Shown here in pieces: positions 1-6,471 of a DNA stretch of 19,476 bases (position 1 is the first letter of the stretch; each line of letters starts with the position of its first letter). Below the pieces are notes generated by a model. That model searched no databases and was not told the origin of the DNA. It saw only the letters and a program-made list of their open reading frames with translations. The stretch lies in assembly GCF_035650855.1 (NCBI RefSeq), contig NZ_DASRGV010000236.1, positions 1 to 19,476 on the forward strand, written 5' to 3'. A program made the translations under genes and the position numbers. The DNA is from Actinocrinis sp035650855 (GTDB lineage: Bacteria > Actinomycetota > Actinomycetes > Streptomycetales > Catenulisporaceae).

Positions 1-598
1 CGACCAGCTCACCACCCGGCAGCTGGCCACCCCGAGCCTGTGCAGCCGGTGGCGCGTCCACGACGTGGCAGCGCACGTAGTGATGGTGCTCGAGGTCGGC
101 TCGGGGGAGTTCCTTCGAACATTGATGACCTCCCGGGGCAGCTTCGACCGGGCAAACGACAAACTCACCGCCCGCTGGGCCGAGCACTCGGCCACCGAGC
201 TCACCGAACGGCTGCGCCGCCTCGCGGAATCCCGGTTCACGCCACCGGGTCAGGGCCCTGAGGCGCCACTGGCCGACCTGCTCGTCCACGATCTCGACAT
301 CCGCCGCCCGCTCGGCCTCGCCCGCGACGCCGAACCGGACCGGCTGCGCGCCGCGCTGCAGTGCCTCGTGACGCTCAAGCACCCGCCGGGCGCTCCCGGG
401 CCGACCCTCGTGCCGCGCGGCTGCCTCGACGGCCTGCGCCTGGAAGCGGAAGACATCGACTTCACCTGGGGACGCGGCACGCCGGTACGCGGAGCAGCGG
501 AAGACCTGCTGCTCGCGATAACCGGCCGCAGCGAGGGAGCGCGCCGGCTCAGCGGCGCAGGCGCTCCGACGCTCGCACGCCGCATCGGGTCGCAGTGA
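1..598 (+). CDS. Mycothiol-dependent maleylpyruvate isomerase family protein (5' partial)
   Basis: The frame is open from the first bases of the window, so the true start lies upstream; it ends at TGA 596-598. The visible protein opens with a Cys-Ser-Arg-Trp-Arg-Val-His-Asp-Val-Ala-Ala-His stretch. This matches the W.V.D.AAH signature of the DinB-like metal-binding N-domain in mycothiol-dependent maleylpyruvate isomerase-type proteins. Further along are LLVHDLDIRRPLG and a C-terminal run, RGAAEDLLLAITGRSEGARRLSGAG, which resembles the usual family ending. These are cytoplasmic enzymes or thiol-transfer proteins that use mycothiol; the substrate of this paralogue cannot be told. The gene converges on the nitroreductase gene. 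Family assignment is by recognition only. Confidence 0.8.
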   Translation, partial: DQLTTRQLATPSLCSRWRVHDVAAHVVMVLEVGSGEFLRTLMTSRGSFDRANDKLTARWAEHSATELTERLRRLAESRFTPPGQGPEAPLADLLVHDLDIRRPLGLARDAEPDRLRAALQCLVTLKHPPGAPGPTLVPRGCLDGLRLEAEDIDFTWGRGTPVRGAAEDLLLAITGRSEGARRLSGAGAPTLARRIGSQ

Positions 599-602
599 CC
601 CG

Positions 603-636
603 CTCAGAGCGCTGAGAAGACGGCAGGTTCGCCTGC
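603..636. terminator. Two small hairpins between convergent genes, possible bidirectional terminator
   Basis: CTCAG-AGCG-CTGAG (603-616) and GCAGG-TTCG-CCTGC (623-636) are perfect 5-bp stems with 4-nt loops, the second with a UUCG loop. They fill the 49-bp gap between two converging genes. No T-run follows either, so this would be an actinobacterial-style terminator without a U tail. The role is inferred from position. Confidence 0.4.
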
Positions 637-647
637 TCAGCCGGATC

Positions 648-1214
648 TCACGACCGTTCGTCACCCGCTAGGGCCTGCGCACCCGTCGCGACGCTCGCAT
701 CCTGATCCGCTGGCCGGAAGGCGAGCAACGGCACTTCATGCACCAGCCGAAGCCGCGCACTTGGGGAAGCGTCGTAGTTCCACCCCACCAGCCACGTCAG
801 AGCACGCCTGATCATCGGCGCCGCCCAATGGTGGTCGTATTCGTAGTGCGCGAGTGCTTCGGCGGCCTCTTGCTCCCCGAGCACGCGGTACGCGGGCGAA
901 AACCGCTCACGCGCGACCGCAACCTCGACGGCGCCGCCGACCCGCACGTTGCGGTACCAGTCCGCGTGCTGGCCGAGTCCGGCCACGACGACGAACTCGT
1001 TGCGCTCCGGGTCGGCGCGGACGATCTCGAGCATGGTCCGATATCGGCGCCCTGACTTTCGGCCGATATGCGTCAGGCGCAGGAACCGGTGATCGAGCAG
1101 CCACCCGGCATGCAGGTCGTACAGCCGCGTGGGCGCCCTGAGCAGCCAGCGCGCCGCAGCTCCCGGCCTCTTGTGCGCGGCCGCGCTTTCGGATGCTTCG
1201 TTGCTCACCGTCAC
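648..1214 (-). CDS. Deazaflavin (F420)-dependent nitroreductase family protein
   Basis: A 188-residue protein. The GTG at 1214-1212 is chosen because GGGAGG lies just upstream; a second GTG at 1208 is also possible. Hallmarks of the Ddn-type split-barrel family are LTHIGRKSGRRYRT near residue 50 and GLGQHADWYRNVRVGG near residue 80. These proteins bind the deazaflavin F420 and transfer hydride to quinones or nitro compounds, often at the membrane face; the substrate here is unknown. The frame stays open upstream to about 1958, but that part runs antisense to other genes and is not counted. A palindrome overlaps the likely -35, which suggests repressor control. Confidence 0.88.
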   Translation of the reverse strand: MTVSNEASESAAAHKRPGAAARWLLRAPTRLYDLHAGWLLDHRFLRLTHIGRKSGRRYRTMLEIVRADPERNEFVVVAGLGQHADWYRNVRVGGAVEVAVARERFSPAYRVLGEQEAAEALAHYEYDHHWAAPMIRRALTWLVGWNYDASPSARLRLVHEVPLLAFRPADQDASVATGAQALAGDERS

Positions 1215-1253
1215 ATCGCCTCCCTCACGTCCAGGCTCGGTTTCCGAGAGACG

Positions 1254-1285
1254 TAAGTACCCAGGAATTATTGCACTATGCAATA
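1254..1285 (-). promoter_or_regulatory. Promoter with overlapping palindromic operator for the nitroreductase gene
   Basis: On the minus strand TTGCAT (1283-1278) and TACTTA (1259-1254) are 18 bp apart and point to the gene starting at 1214. The -35 is buried in the perfect inverted repeat TATTGCA-CTA-TGCAATA (1269-1285), the layout expected for a repressor site. A near-identical palindrome lies at 6157-6171. The promoter call is inferred; the palindrome is seen directly. Confidence 0.5.
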
Positions 1286-1309
1286 TGCTTCGCGGGATAC
1301 GTCCGTGCG

Positions 1310-1768
1310 TCAGACCGTGGCGCGGCGGATGGTGACGTGGCCGCCGGCCAGCAGGACGACGGCGAGCGCGGCGATGACGCCGGTCAGGCCCAATGCGGTC
1401 AGGCCGGCGAAGGATCCGCCGGTCGCGGACCAGAGGTGCCAGTGCTCGAAGGAGACGGTGACGACCGCGGCGACTGCGACGAGCGCCTGCGCCGCCAAGA
1501 ACGCCAGCGTGCCGAGCGGGCCCCACCGGCTGTACACGATTCCGTACCACATTCCGTACACGAACAGTGCGAACAGGATCACCGTCGCCGTCAGCCAGGT
1601 GGCGTACCACGAACCGCTGAGCAGGTATGGCACGCGGAAGAAGCGCATGGACAGTCCCCAGCCGCCGGTGGCCCGCTCGATTGCTTGCAGCGCCGTCAAC
1701 GCCAGGCCCGACACCAGTGCCAGCGCCATCCCGAGCAGGTCGTAGCGAGCCACCACTGAACTCGGCAT
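1310..1768 (-). pseudogene. N-terminally truncated ABC-2-type permease-like membrane protein
   Basis: An open frame of 152 residues, very hydrophobic, with about four membrane segments and a C-terminal ending GGHVTIRRATV. The stretch LQAIERATGGWGL, then FRVPYL, GSWY and VYGMWYGIVYSRWG resembles the C-terminal two thirds of integral-membrane proteins encoded with small ABC ATPases and GntR regulators in streptomycetes. Those run to roughly 230-240 residues, so the N-terminal segments appear to be missing. In frame upstream there are only 11 more codons before a TAG at 1804-1802. No ATPase gene lies next to it. It is either a decayed remnant or a short membrane protein of unknown function; the family recall is from memory. 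Confidence 0.55.
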
Positions 1769-1810
1769 CGGGCATGCGCTCGCGAACCACTGTGGAACGG
1801 TCTACAAGCA

Positions 1811-1845
1811 TTTCGGCTACCGAACTAAATCCGGTATCATGGAGG
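1811..1845 (+). promoter_or_regulatory. Possible promoter and inverted repeat upstream of the MFS gene
   Basis: TATCAT (1835-1840) resembles a -10 hexamer. The inverted repeat TACCG (1818-1822) / CGGTA (1832-1836), 9-bp spacer, would lie just upstream of and overlapping it. The matching -35 (TTCGGC/TTTCGG near 1811-1817) is poor. A GGAGG follows at 1841-1845 but is too far from the chosen start to act as its Shine-Dalgarno sequence. Weak evidence. Confidence 0.25.
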
Positions 1846-1882
1846 TGCGGGTAGAGAGTGCACGTAGGGCCGGGTGCCGCCC

Positions 1883-3385
1883 ATGTCCGAAGAGGTGTCG
1901 CAAGTGTCCATCGACTCCCTCGAAGCGGCGCCTTCCAGCGCCGCGAACCGGCGCGCACTGTCGGCTCTCCTGCTCTCCGAGCGCGCTCGGCCGGAATGGA
2001 TCAGGGAGCGCCCGAACGGCTGGTGGCTCGCGATCGCGGCGGTCTGTCTCGGCGCGTTCATGGGACAGCTGGACGCGTCTATCGCGACGCTCACCTATCC
2101 GGCGCTGCAGGCGCAGTTCCACACCGACCTAGCGGATGTGGAGTGGGTCTCGCTGTCCTATCTGCTGACGCTGGCGGCGCTGCTCGTGCCGGTCGGCCGG
2201 CTCTCGGATGCTCGTGGCCGCAAGCTGATGTACCTGTACGGGTTCGTGCTCTTCACGGCCGCGTCGGCGGCGTGCGGGCTGGCGCCGAGCCTGCTGGCGT
2301 TGGTGCTCTTCCGTGCGGTGCAGGCGGTGGGCGCGGCATTGCTGCAGGCCAACAGTGTGGCTTTGGTGACCACGAGCGCGCCGCGCTCACGGCTGCGCGC
2401 GGCGCTCGGTGTGCAGGCAGGAGCCCAGGCGCTCGGATTGGCTCTCGGGCCGACGCTCGGCGGAGTCATCGTCACCGGGTGGGGCTGGCGGTGGGTGTTC
2501 TTCGTGAACGTGCCGGTCGGGATCGCGGCGCTTATCGCAGGGCACTATCTGCTGCCGCGCACCCGCACCCAGGCCTCCACCGATCATTTCGACTGGCCCG
2601 GTCTGCTGTGGCTGGCCACCGCCACCACGACGCTGCTGCTGGGGATCTCCGGCGCCTCCGGCCTGCACCTGTCCTGGCCGATCGTCCTGGCCTTGTTCGC
2701 CTTCGCCGCCGCCGCGACCCTGGCGTTGGCGCGGCGGTTGGCGCGGGCCGTCAGTCCGCTGATCGACCCGGCGCTGCTGCGCTCCCGGCGGATCGCCGCC
2801 GGCCTCGTCGGCGCACTGGGCGGTTACCTCGTGCTCTTCGGGCCGCTGGTGCTCGTGCCGGTCGCGTTGACCCGCAGCGGAACCAGCCTGAGCGCGGCGG
2901 GCCTCATCCTCACGGCGCTTCCCGCCGGTTTCGCGGCGGCGGCGCTGCTGGCCGAGCGGGTGCTGCCCCCCTCCTGGAGCGACCGGCGCCGCGCGCTGGC
3001 GGGCTCGGCGGTGGCGGCGTGCGCACTGGTGGGCATGATCCTGGTGCCGCTCACAGCCGTATGGCTCGCCCCGCTGCTGGCCGCGCTCGGGCTCGGCTTG
3101 GGCGTCTTCACCCCGGCGAACAACGCGCTGGTGATGGCGGCGGTCCCGGCGCGCGCGGCCGGCACCGGGGGAGGATTGGTCAACATGACCCGGGCACTGG
3201 GCACCGCCCTCGGCGTCGCGCTGGTGACGCTCACGCTGCATGTCGCGCCCCGCTCGAACCCGGCGCTCGGTGACCACGTGGCCGCCGCGCTGCTCACCGT
3301 CCTAGCCTTCGGCGTGCTCATCAGCAACCTGATCAACCTCGGACCCGCGCCGCAGCACACCCCAGGCCGGCACACCGAGCTCTAG
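1883..3385 (+). CDS. DHA2-type MFS drug/proton antiporter (14-TM EmrB/QacA-like)
   Basis: An integral-membrane exporter of about 500 residues. The first membrane helix begins at WWLAIAAVCLGAFMGQLDASIATLTYPALQ, the DHA2 helix-1 signature with its Asp. Motif A follows as GRLSDARGRKLMYLYG, and motif C-like GAQALGLALGPTLGGVIV leads into WRWVFFVNVPVG, typical of the 14-helix EmrB/QacA group. It would export drugs or metabolites using the proton gradient. ATG 1883 is chosen; GTG 1874 in the same frame, with AGGG 4 nt upstream, is an alternative. The gene converges on the hydroxylase gene with only 23 bp between stops. A TetR-like helix-turn-helix remnant just upstream suggests a cognate regulator may have been lost. 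Confidence 0.92.
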   Translation: MSEEVSQVSIDSLEAAPSSAANRRALSALLLSERARPEWIRERPNGWWLAIAAVCLGAFMGQLDASIATLTYPALQAQFHTDLADVEWVSLSYLLTLAALLVPVGRLSDARGRKLMYLYGFVLFTAASAACGLAPSLLALVLFRAVQAVGAALLQANSVALVTTSAPRSRLRAALGVQAGAQALGLALGPTLGGVIVTGWGWRWVFFVNVPVGIAALIAGHYLLPRTRTQASTDHFDWPGLLWLATATTTLLLGISGASGLHLSWPIVLALFAFAAAATLALARRLARAVSPLIDPALLRSRRIAAGLVGALGGYLVLFGPLVLVPVALTRSGTSLSAAGLILTALPAGFAAAALLAERVLPPSWSDRRRALAGSAVAACALVGMILVPLTAVWLAPLLAALGLGLGVFTPANNALVMAAVPARAAGTGGGLVNMTRALGTALGVALVTLTLHVAPRSNPALGDHVAAALLTVLAFGVLISNLINLGPAPQHTPGRHTEL

Positions 3386-3408
3386 CAGCGCCCCGTTCTA
3401 CGCTCGCT

Positions 3409-4242
3409 TCACCGTGCTCGGCTCGGCGACCATCCAGGCGGTCCGAAGACATAGCCGGCTCGGTCGCGCAGTGAGCGGGCCTCCCGCAGGTCCCGGCCGA
3501 TGGCGGCGAACTCGTGGAACGCCACACGCAGCGGGTTGTACGTGTCGATGTTCTTGGTCAGGCCGTACTCCACCCGCTCGCCTTCGGGTTCGAAGGTGCC
3601 GAAGATCCGGTCCCAGACGATCAGGATGCCGCCGTAGTTGCGGTCGAGGTACGCGCTGTTCGAGCCGTGGTGGACCCGGTGGTGCGAGGGCGTGTTCAGC
3701 ACCCACTCGATCGGGCGCCAGAGCTTGTCCACCCGCTCGGTGTGCAGGAAGAACTGATACAGCAGGCTGATGGACTGCTGGAGCAGGATCATCCACGGCG
3801 GGATGCCGATCAGCGCGAGCGGGAGCCAGAACGGCAGCGAGGTCATCGGCGTCCAGGACTGGCGCAGCGCGGTGGACAGGTTGTACTTGAGGCTGGAGTG
3901 GTGCACCACGTGGCTGGCCCACAGCACCCTGATGCGGTGGTGGGCGCGGTGGAAGACGTAGTAGGCGAGGTCGTCGGCGAGGAAGAGCAGCAGCCAGCTC
4001 CACGCGGAGGAACTGGACATCCGTAGCGGCGTGAGCGTGTAAGCGGCCGCGTAGACGACCACCGTCACGGCCTTCCACGGAAACCCGACCACCTGGCTGC
4101 CGGCGCCCATGGACAGGCTGGTGGCGGTGTCGCGGGCTTCGAAGCCGCGTTCGTCGTCGTCGGGCAGGAAGCGGTAGGAGACCGCCTCGAGGGCGACGAG
4201 CAGGAGGAAGAGCGGGATCGCGAGCTCGATGACCGGGATCAC
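3409..4242 (-). CDS. Sterol desaturase / fatty acid hydroxylase family protein, alkylglycerol monooxygenase-like
   Basis: A 277-residue membrane enzyme with several hydrophobic segments and the full histidine set of the di-iron membrane hydroxylases: H98-R-A-H-H, H111-V-V-H-H, H167 in QFFLHTE, and H188-R-V-H-H. Stretches such as HHSSLKYNLSTALRQS, LNTPSHHRVHHGSN and DRNYGGILIVWDRIFGTFE, followed by VEYGLT, are very close to what I recall of animal alkylglycerol monooxygenase (AGMO/TMEM195), closer than to C5 sterol desaturases. The likely reaction is O2-dependent hydroxylation of a lipid; substrate and electron donor are unknown. GTG 4242-4240 overlaps the stop of the GntR gene as GTGA, with GGAGG 7 nt upstream, so the two are translationally coupled. 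Confidence 0.88.
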   Translation of the reverse strand: MIPVIELAIPLFLLLVALEAVSYRFLPDDDERGFEARDTATSLSMGAGSQVVGFPWKAVTVVVYAAAYTLTPLRMSSSSAWSWLLLFLADDLAYYVFHRAHHRIRVLWASHVVHHSSLKYNLSTALRQSWTPMTSLPFWLPLALIGIPPWMILLQQSISLLYQFFLHTERVDKLWRPIEWVLNTPSHHRVHHGSNSAYLDRNYGGILIVWDRIFGTFEPEGERVEYGLTKNIDTYNPLRVAFHEFAAIGRDLREARSLRDRAGYVFGPPGWSPSRAR

Positions 4243-5015
4243 TTGCGTGCCTCCAACGCATTCGCGGCTGTGACACCTGGCAGTGGCGGGATGCTGCGGG
4301 AAAGCAGTTCGCGGGCGAGCTGTTCGGCGCCGGCCGCGTCACGTGCGGCGATCAGCCGGGCCAGGCGGATGCGTCCGCGCACGTCGAGCAGTTCCCCGGT
4401 GCGTTGTTCCCTCGGCGTGTCACCGAAGGCGAGCGCCCCGCCGATGAGGCTGTTGAACGCCAGGAGGTAGGCGAGGTTTCCGCAGCCCTCGATGACCAGC
4501 CGCCACCAGGCGATGTCGGCGTCCGCCAGCGCGTCCAGATCCGGTCCGTGTGCCTGGTAGTCCTCGGCGGCGGCGACGATCGCGTCGAGCACCGATGGCG
4601 CCGCGCGCAGCGCGCACAGCCGCGCGGCGTCGGAGCCGATGCAGGCACGCATTTCGAGGGTGTCGCGCTGCGCACCGTCCAAGGTAAGCACTTGGCCCGC
4701 GCCGGGGAGGCTCACCACCAGGTCCAGCCCGGCGGTGCGGCGCCAGTCCAGCGCGGTGGTCCGGCCGCCGTGCGCGATCTCGATCAGCCGCGCCTGGTGG
4801 AGCCGCTTAAGCGCCTCGCGGATCACGTGCCGGTTGACGCCGAACTGCGCCGCGAGATCCCGTTCGGCGGGCAGCTGTGCGCCGGCGACGATCTGCCCGC
4901 TCAGCAAACGGTCCCGCAGGCGGGCGAACACCTGATCGGACAGCGACTCACGCCGGATCGGCGCCTCGGCTCTGTCGGCGGGCTCGTCGCAGCCTCCTGC
5001 GGAAGACGTCGTCAT
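4239..5015 (-). CDS. FadR-type GntR family transcriptional regulator
   Basis: A 258-residue regulator. The winged helix spans about residues 22-90 with SLSDQVFARLRDRLLSGQI, LPAERDLAAQFGVNRHVIREALKRL and the RLIEIAHGG wing, all standard GntR. The rest is an all-helical FCD-like effector domain. At the position where metal-binding FCD domains have D-x4-H, this protein reads DADIAWWRLV, so the His ligand appears replaced by Trp; it may bind a non-metal ligand such as an acyl chain, as E. coli FadR does. ATG 5015 is chosen; an in-frame ATG at 5027 is possible. It is first in a two-gene unit with the hydroxylase and probably controls it and itself through the operator at 5037-5063. Confidence 0.9.
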   Translation of the reverse strand: MTTSSAGGCDEPADRAEAPIRRESLSDQVFARLRDRLLSGQIVAGAQLPAERDLAAQFGVNRHVIREALKRLHQARLIEIAHGGRTTALDWRRTAGLDLVVSLPGAGQVLTLDGAQRDTLEMRACIGSDAARLCALRAAPSVLDAIVAAAEDYQAHGPDLDALADADIAWWRLVIEGCGNLAYLLAFNSLIGGALAFGDTPREQRTGELLDVRGRIRLARLIAARDAAGAEQLARELLSRSIPPLPGVTAANALEARK

Positions 5016-5036
5016 GGCGCACAGCATGGCCGTGGA

Positions 5037-5063
5037 TGGTCCAGTGGTCAACTGGTTGGACCA
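5037..5063. promoter_or_regulatory. GntR/FadR-family operator upstream of the regulator gene
   Basis: TGGTTGGACCA (5053-5063) is a perfect match to the TGGT-N3-ACCA consensus of FadR-subfamily GntR regulators. It sits inside larger symmetry: TGGTCCA (5037-5043) pairs with TGGACCA (5057-5063), and CCAGT/ACTGG (5041-5055) is nested. The site ends 22 bp upstream of the regulator start, which fits autoregulation. Seen directly; the binding partner is inferred. Confidence 0.7.
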
Positions 5064-5154
5064 CAACGAAATCCGCGCGAAGCGCACGGTGAGCGGGCGC
5101 GACCCTCGCTGCCGCCAGAGGTCTACGAAGCGCTCGGGCCCGCGTGTTCGCCGA

Positions 5155-6033
5155 CTACTGCGGGATCGAGTGGTGTACCAGGCCACTGATGATCTGGAGC
5201 ACTTGCTGCGTGGTCCAGGCATCGGCGCTGGGGTGTTCGAGGTTCTGGTGGCCGGTGCCGCTGAGGAAGGACTGCAGCGCGGACGGCACCTGCGTGCCCT
5301 GCGCGACGTGCGCGGGTCCGTCGAGCAGGGTCTGCTCGCGCAGGTTCTGGTCGATGAAGAATACGTCGTCGCTGTGGTCTAGGTCGTACGTGAGCGTCGC
5401 ACCGGTCAGCCAGTTCTTCGCTGGCGGGTTGCCCTCCGGCACCTTCTGGCTCCACACGCCGAAGTTCTTCCACAGCGCGGCCAGGTTGTCCGGCGCGCCG
5501 GTCAGCGTGGCCCAGTCGGCGGGCGGCGGTGCGAAGAGCTGGCGGTAGGCGGCCAGCTGCGCCGGGGTGTCGCGTTGCGGATCGATGGTGACGCTCAGGA
5601 ACTCCACCTGGTCGCCGAGTCCTGCCTTCTCCACGGCGCGGGCGGCCTGTACGAGGTTCGCGGTGTCGAGCGGACAGGTCTCCTGGCACAGCGTCATCAC
5701 GTCGCTGACCACGATCACCTTGCTTTTGAACGAGGACAGCGGCTCGGTGCGGCCGGACGGGTCGAGCAGCGGCAGGTTCACGATGTTCGGCGGCAGCGTG
5801 ATGTCCATGCCGTCGTTGCCGCTACCAGTGCCACTGCCGGTGCCATTGCCGCTGGTGGAGGTGTCGCCCTGGATCGATGCGGCGCCACTCGACGTGCCCG
5901 TGGCGCCTGATGCGCAGGCCGCAAGCGACAGGCAGGCTGCCATGAGCACGGCCAGGGACACCCGCTGCCTGAATCCGCGCCCGCGCCCATACCCGTACTT
6001 GCGGCGTGAACGGACAGGTTCAGGGCTGTGCAT
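5155..6033 (-). CDS. SCO1/SenC family copper-chaperone lipoprotein
   Basis: A 292-residue exported lipoprotein: basic N-terminus, hydrophobic segment and lipobox LAAC with acylated Cys40, then a Ser/Gly/Thr-rich linker to about residue 75. The thioredoxin-like domain carries the copper/thiol motif C116-QET-C120-P and H220 in LDHSDDVFFID, the three conserved SCO ligands. FLSVTIDPQRDTPAQLAAYR is also typical. SCO proteins deliver copper to the CuA site of cytochrome c oxidase or act as thiol reductants on the outer face of the membrane. ATG 6033 has GAGGAAG 9 nt upstream; longer in-frame starts lack this. No oxidase gene is visible nearby. The C-terminal 40 residues after the fold are less conserved. 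Confidence 0.9.
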   Translation of the reverse strand: MHSPEPVRSRRKYGYGRGRGFRQRVSLAVLMAACLSLAACASGATGTSSGAASIQGDTSTSGNGTGSGTGSGNDGMDITLPPNIVNLPLLDPSGRTEPLSSFKSKVIVVSDVMTLCQETCPLDTANLVQAARAVEKAGLGDQVEFLSVTIDPQRDTPAQLAAYRQLFAPPPADWATLTGAPDNLAALWKNFGVWSQKVPEGNPPAKNWLTGATLTYDLDHSDDVFFIDQNLREQTLLDGPAHVAQGTQVPSALQSFLSGTGHQNLEHPSADAWTTQQVLQIISGLVHHSIPQ

Positions 6034-6156
6034 GACGTTGATCTTCCTCACGGCTGACCGGCAGATTCGCGGCTTGACCCGGTCCACGCTACCCAGGGCT
6101 CCAAGCGGGCAGGACACCGGGCCACGCAGTTAAAGCTTCAAGCCTTTCCCTTCCAT

Positions 6157-6171
6157 CTTGCATTATGCAAG
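6157..6171. promoter_or_regulatory. Palindromic operator candidate, second copy of the TTGCA-N3-TGCAA site
   Basis: CTTGCA-TTA-TGCAAG is a perfect inverted repeat with 6-bp arms. Its 13-bp core differs by one base from the core of the palindrome at 1270-1284. It lies in the 438-bp gap between the SCO gene and the divergent ABC exporter, 124 bp upstream of the SCO start. The regulator is unknown. Confidence 0.5.
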
Positions 6172-6383
6172 TATGCGGGCGCGCTTACCTCCGCCAGGCC
6201 CCGCGAGGCGCCCCGGACAGGTCCACTTGCCGATCCTGTCGGGTCAGCCTGGAGGCGGAGACCCCCGAGCGATTCACCGGCGACCGCGGTAGCACGGCGC
6301 GTCCGCCGATGCCACCTGGGGATGAGCTGAGAACGGTCACGCCGGGTGACGCGACGGCCCGGGCACCGGCCGTACGGTCTGCG
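6172..6383. other. Intergenic stretch without a supported gene
   Basis: Between the palindrome at 6157-6171 and the one at 6384-6403 I see no gene. Frames open through this stretch have no recognisable domain and no start with a convincing ribosome site. Confidence 0.5.
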
Positions 6384-6403
6384 AGATGGCGAATTCGCCA
6401 TCT
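6384..6403. promoter_or_regulatory. Perfect 20-bp palindrome upstream of the ABC exporter
   Basis: The half-site AGATGGCGAA is followed at once by its exact reverse complement, with no spacer. It centres about 78 bp upstream of the ATPase start. The length and perfect symmetry point to a dimeric repressor site (TetR-, PadR- or MarR-like), but no regulator gene is adjacent. Confidence 0.55.
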
Positions 6404-6433
6404 GTCTTGTGCTCGGGCTGTCTTGTGCTCAGG
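6402..6433 (+). repeat. Tandem 16-bp direct repeat in the ABC exporter leader
   Basis: CTGTCTTGTGCTCGGG (6402-6417) is followed directly by CTGTCTTGTGCTCAGG (6418-6433), one mismatch. The first copy overlaps the right edge of the 20-bp palindrome by two bases. It could be a duplicated activator or sigma-factor contact, or a recent slippage event. Confidence 0.7.
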
Positions 6434-6471
6434 GCCGAGACAAACGGGTACCCACGAGGGAGCTGTTCTCA

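Noticed and set aside
1218..1958. N-terminal extension of the nitroreductase frame upstream of GTG 1214
   Set aside because: It runs antisense to the MFS start and overlaps the truncated permease; no domain is visible and a strong ribosome site supports GTG 1214.
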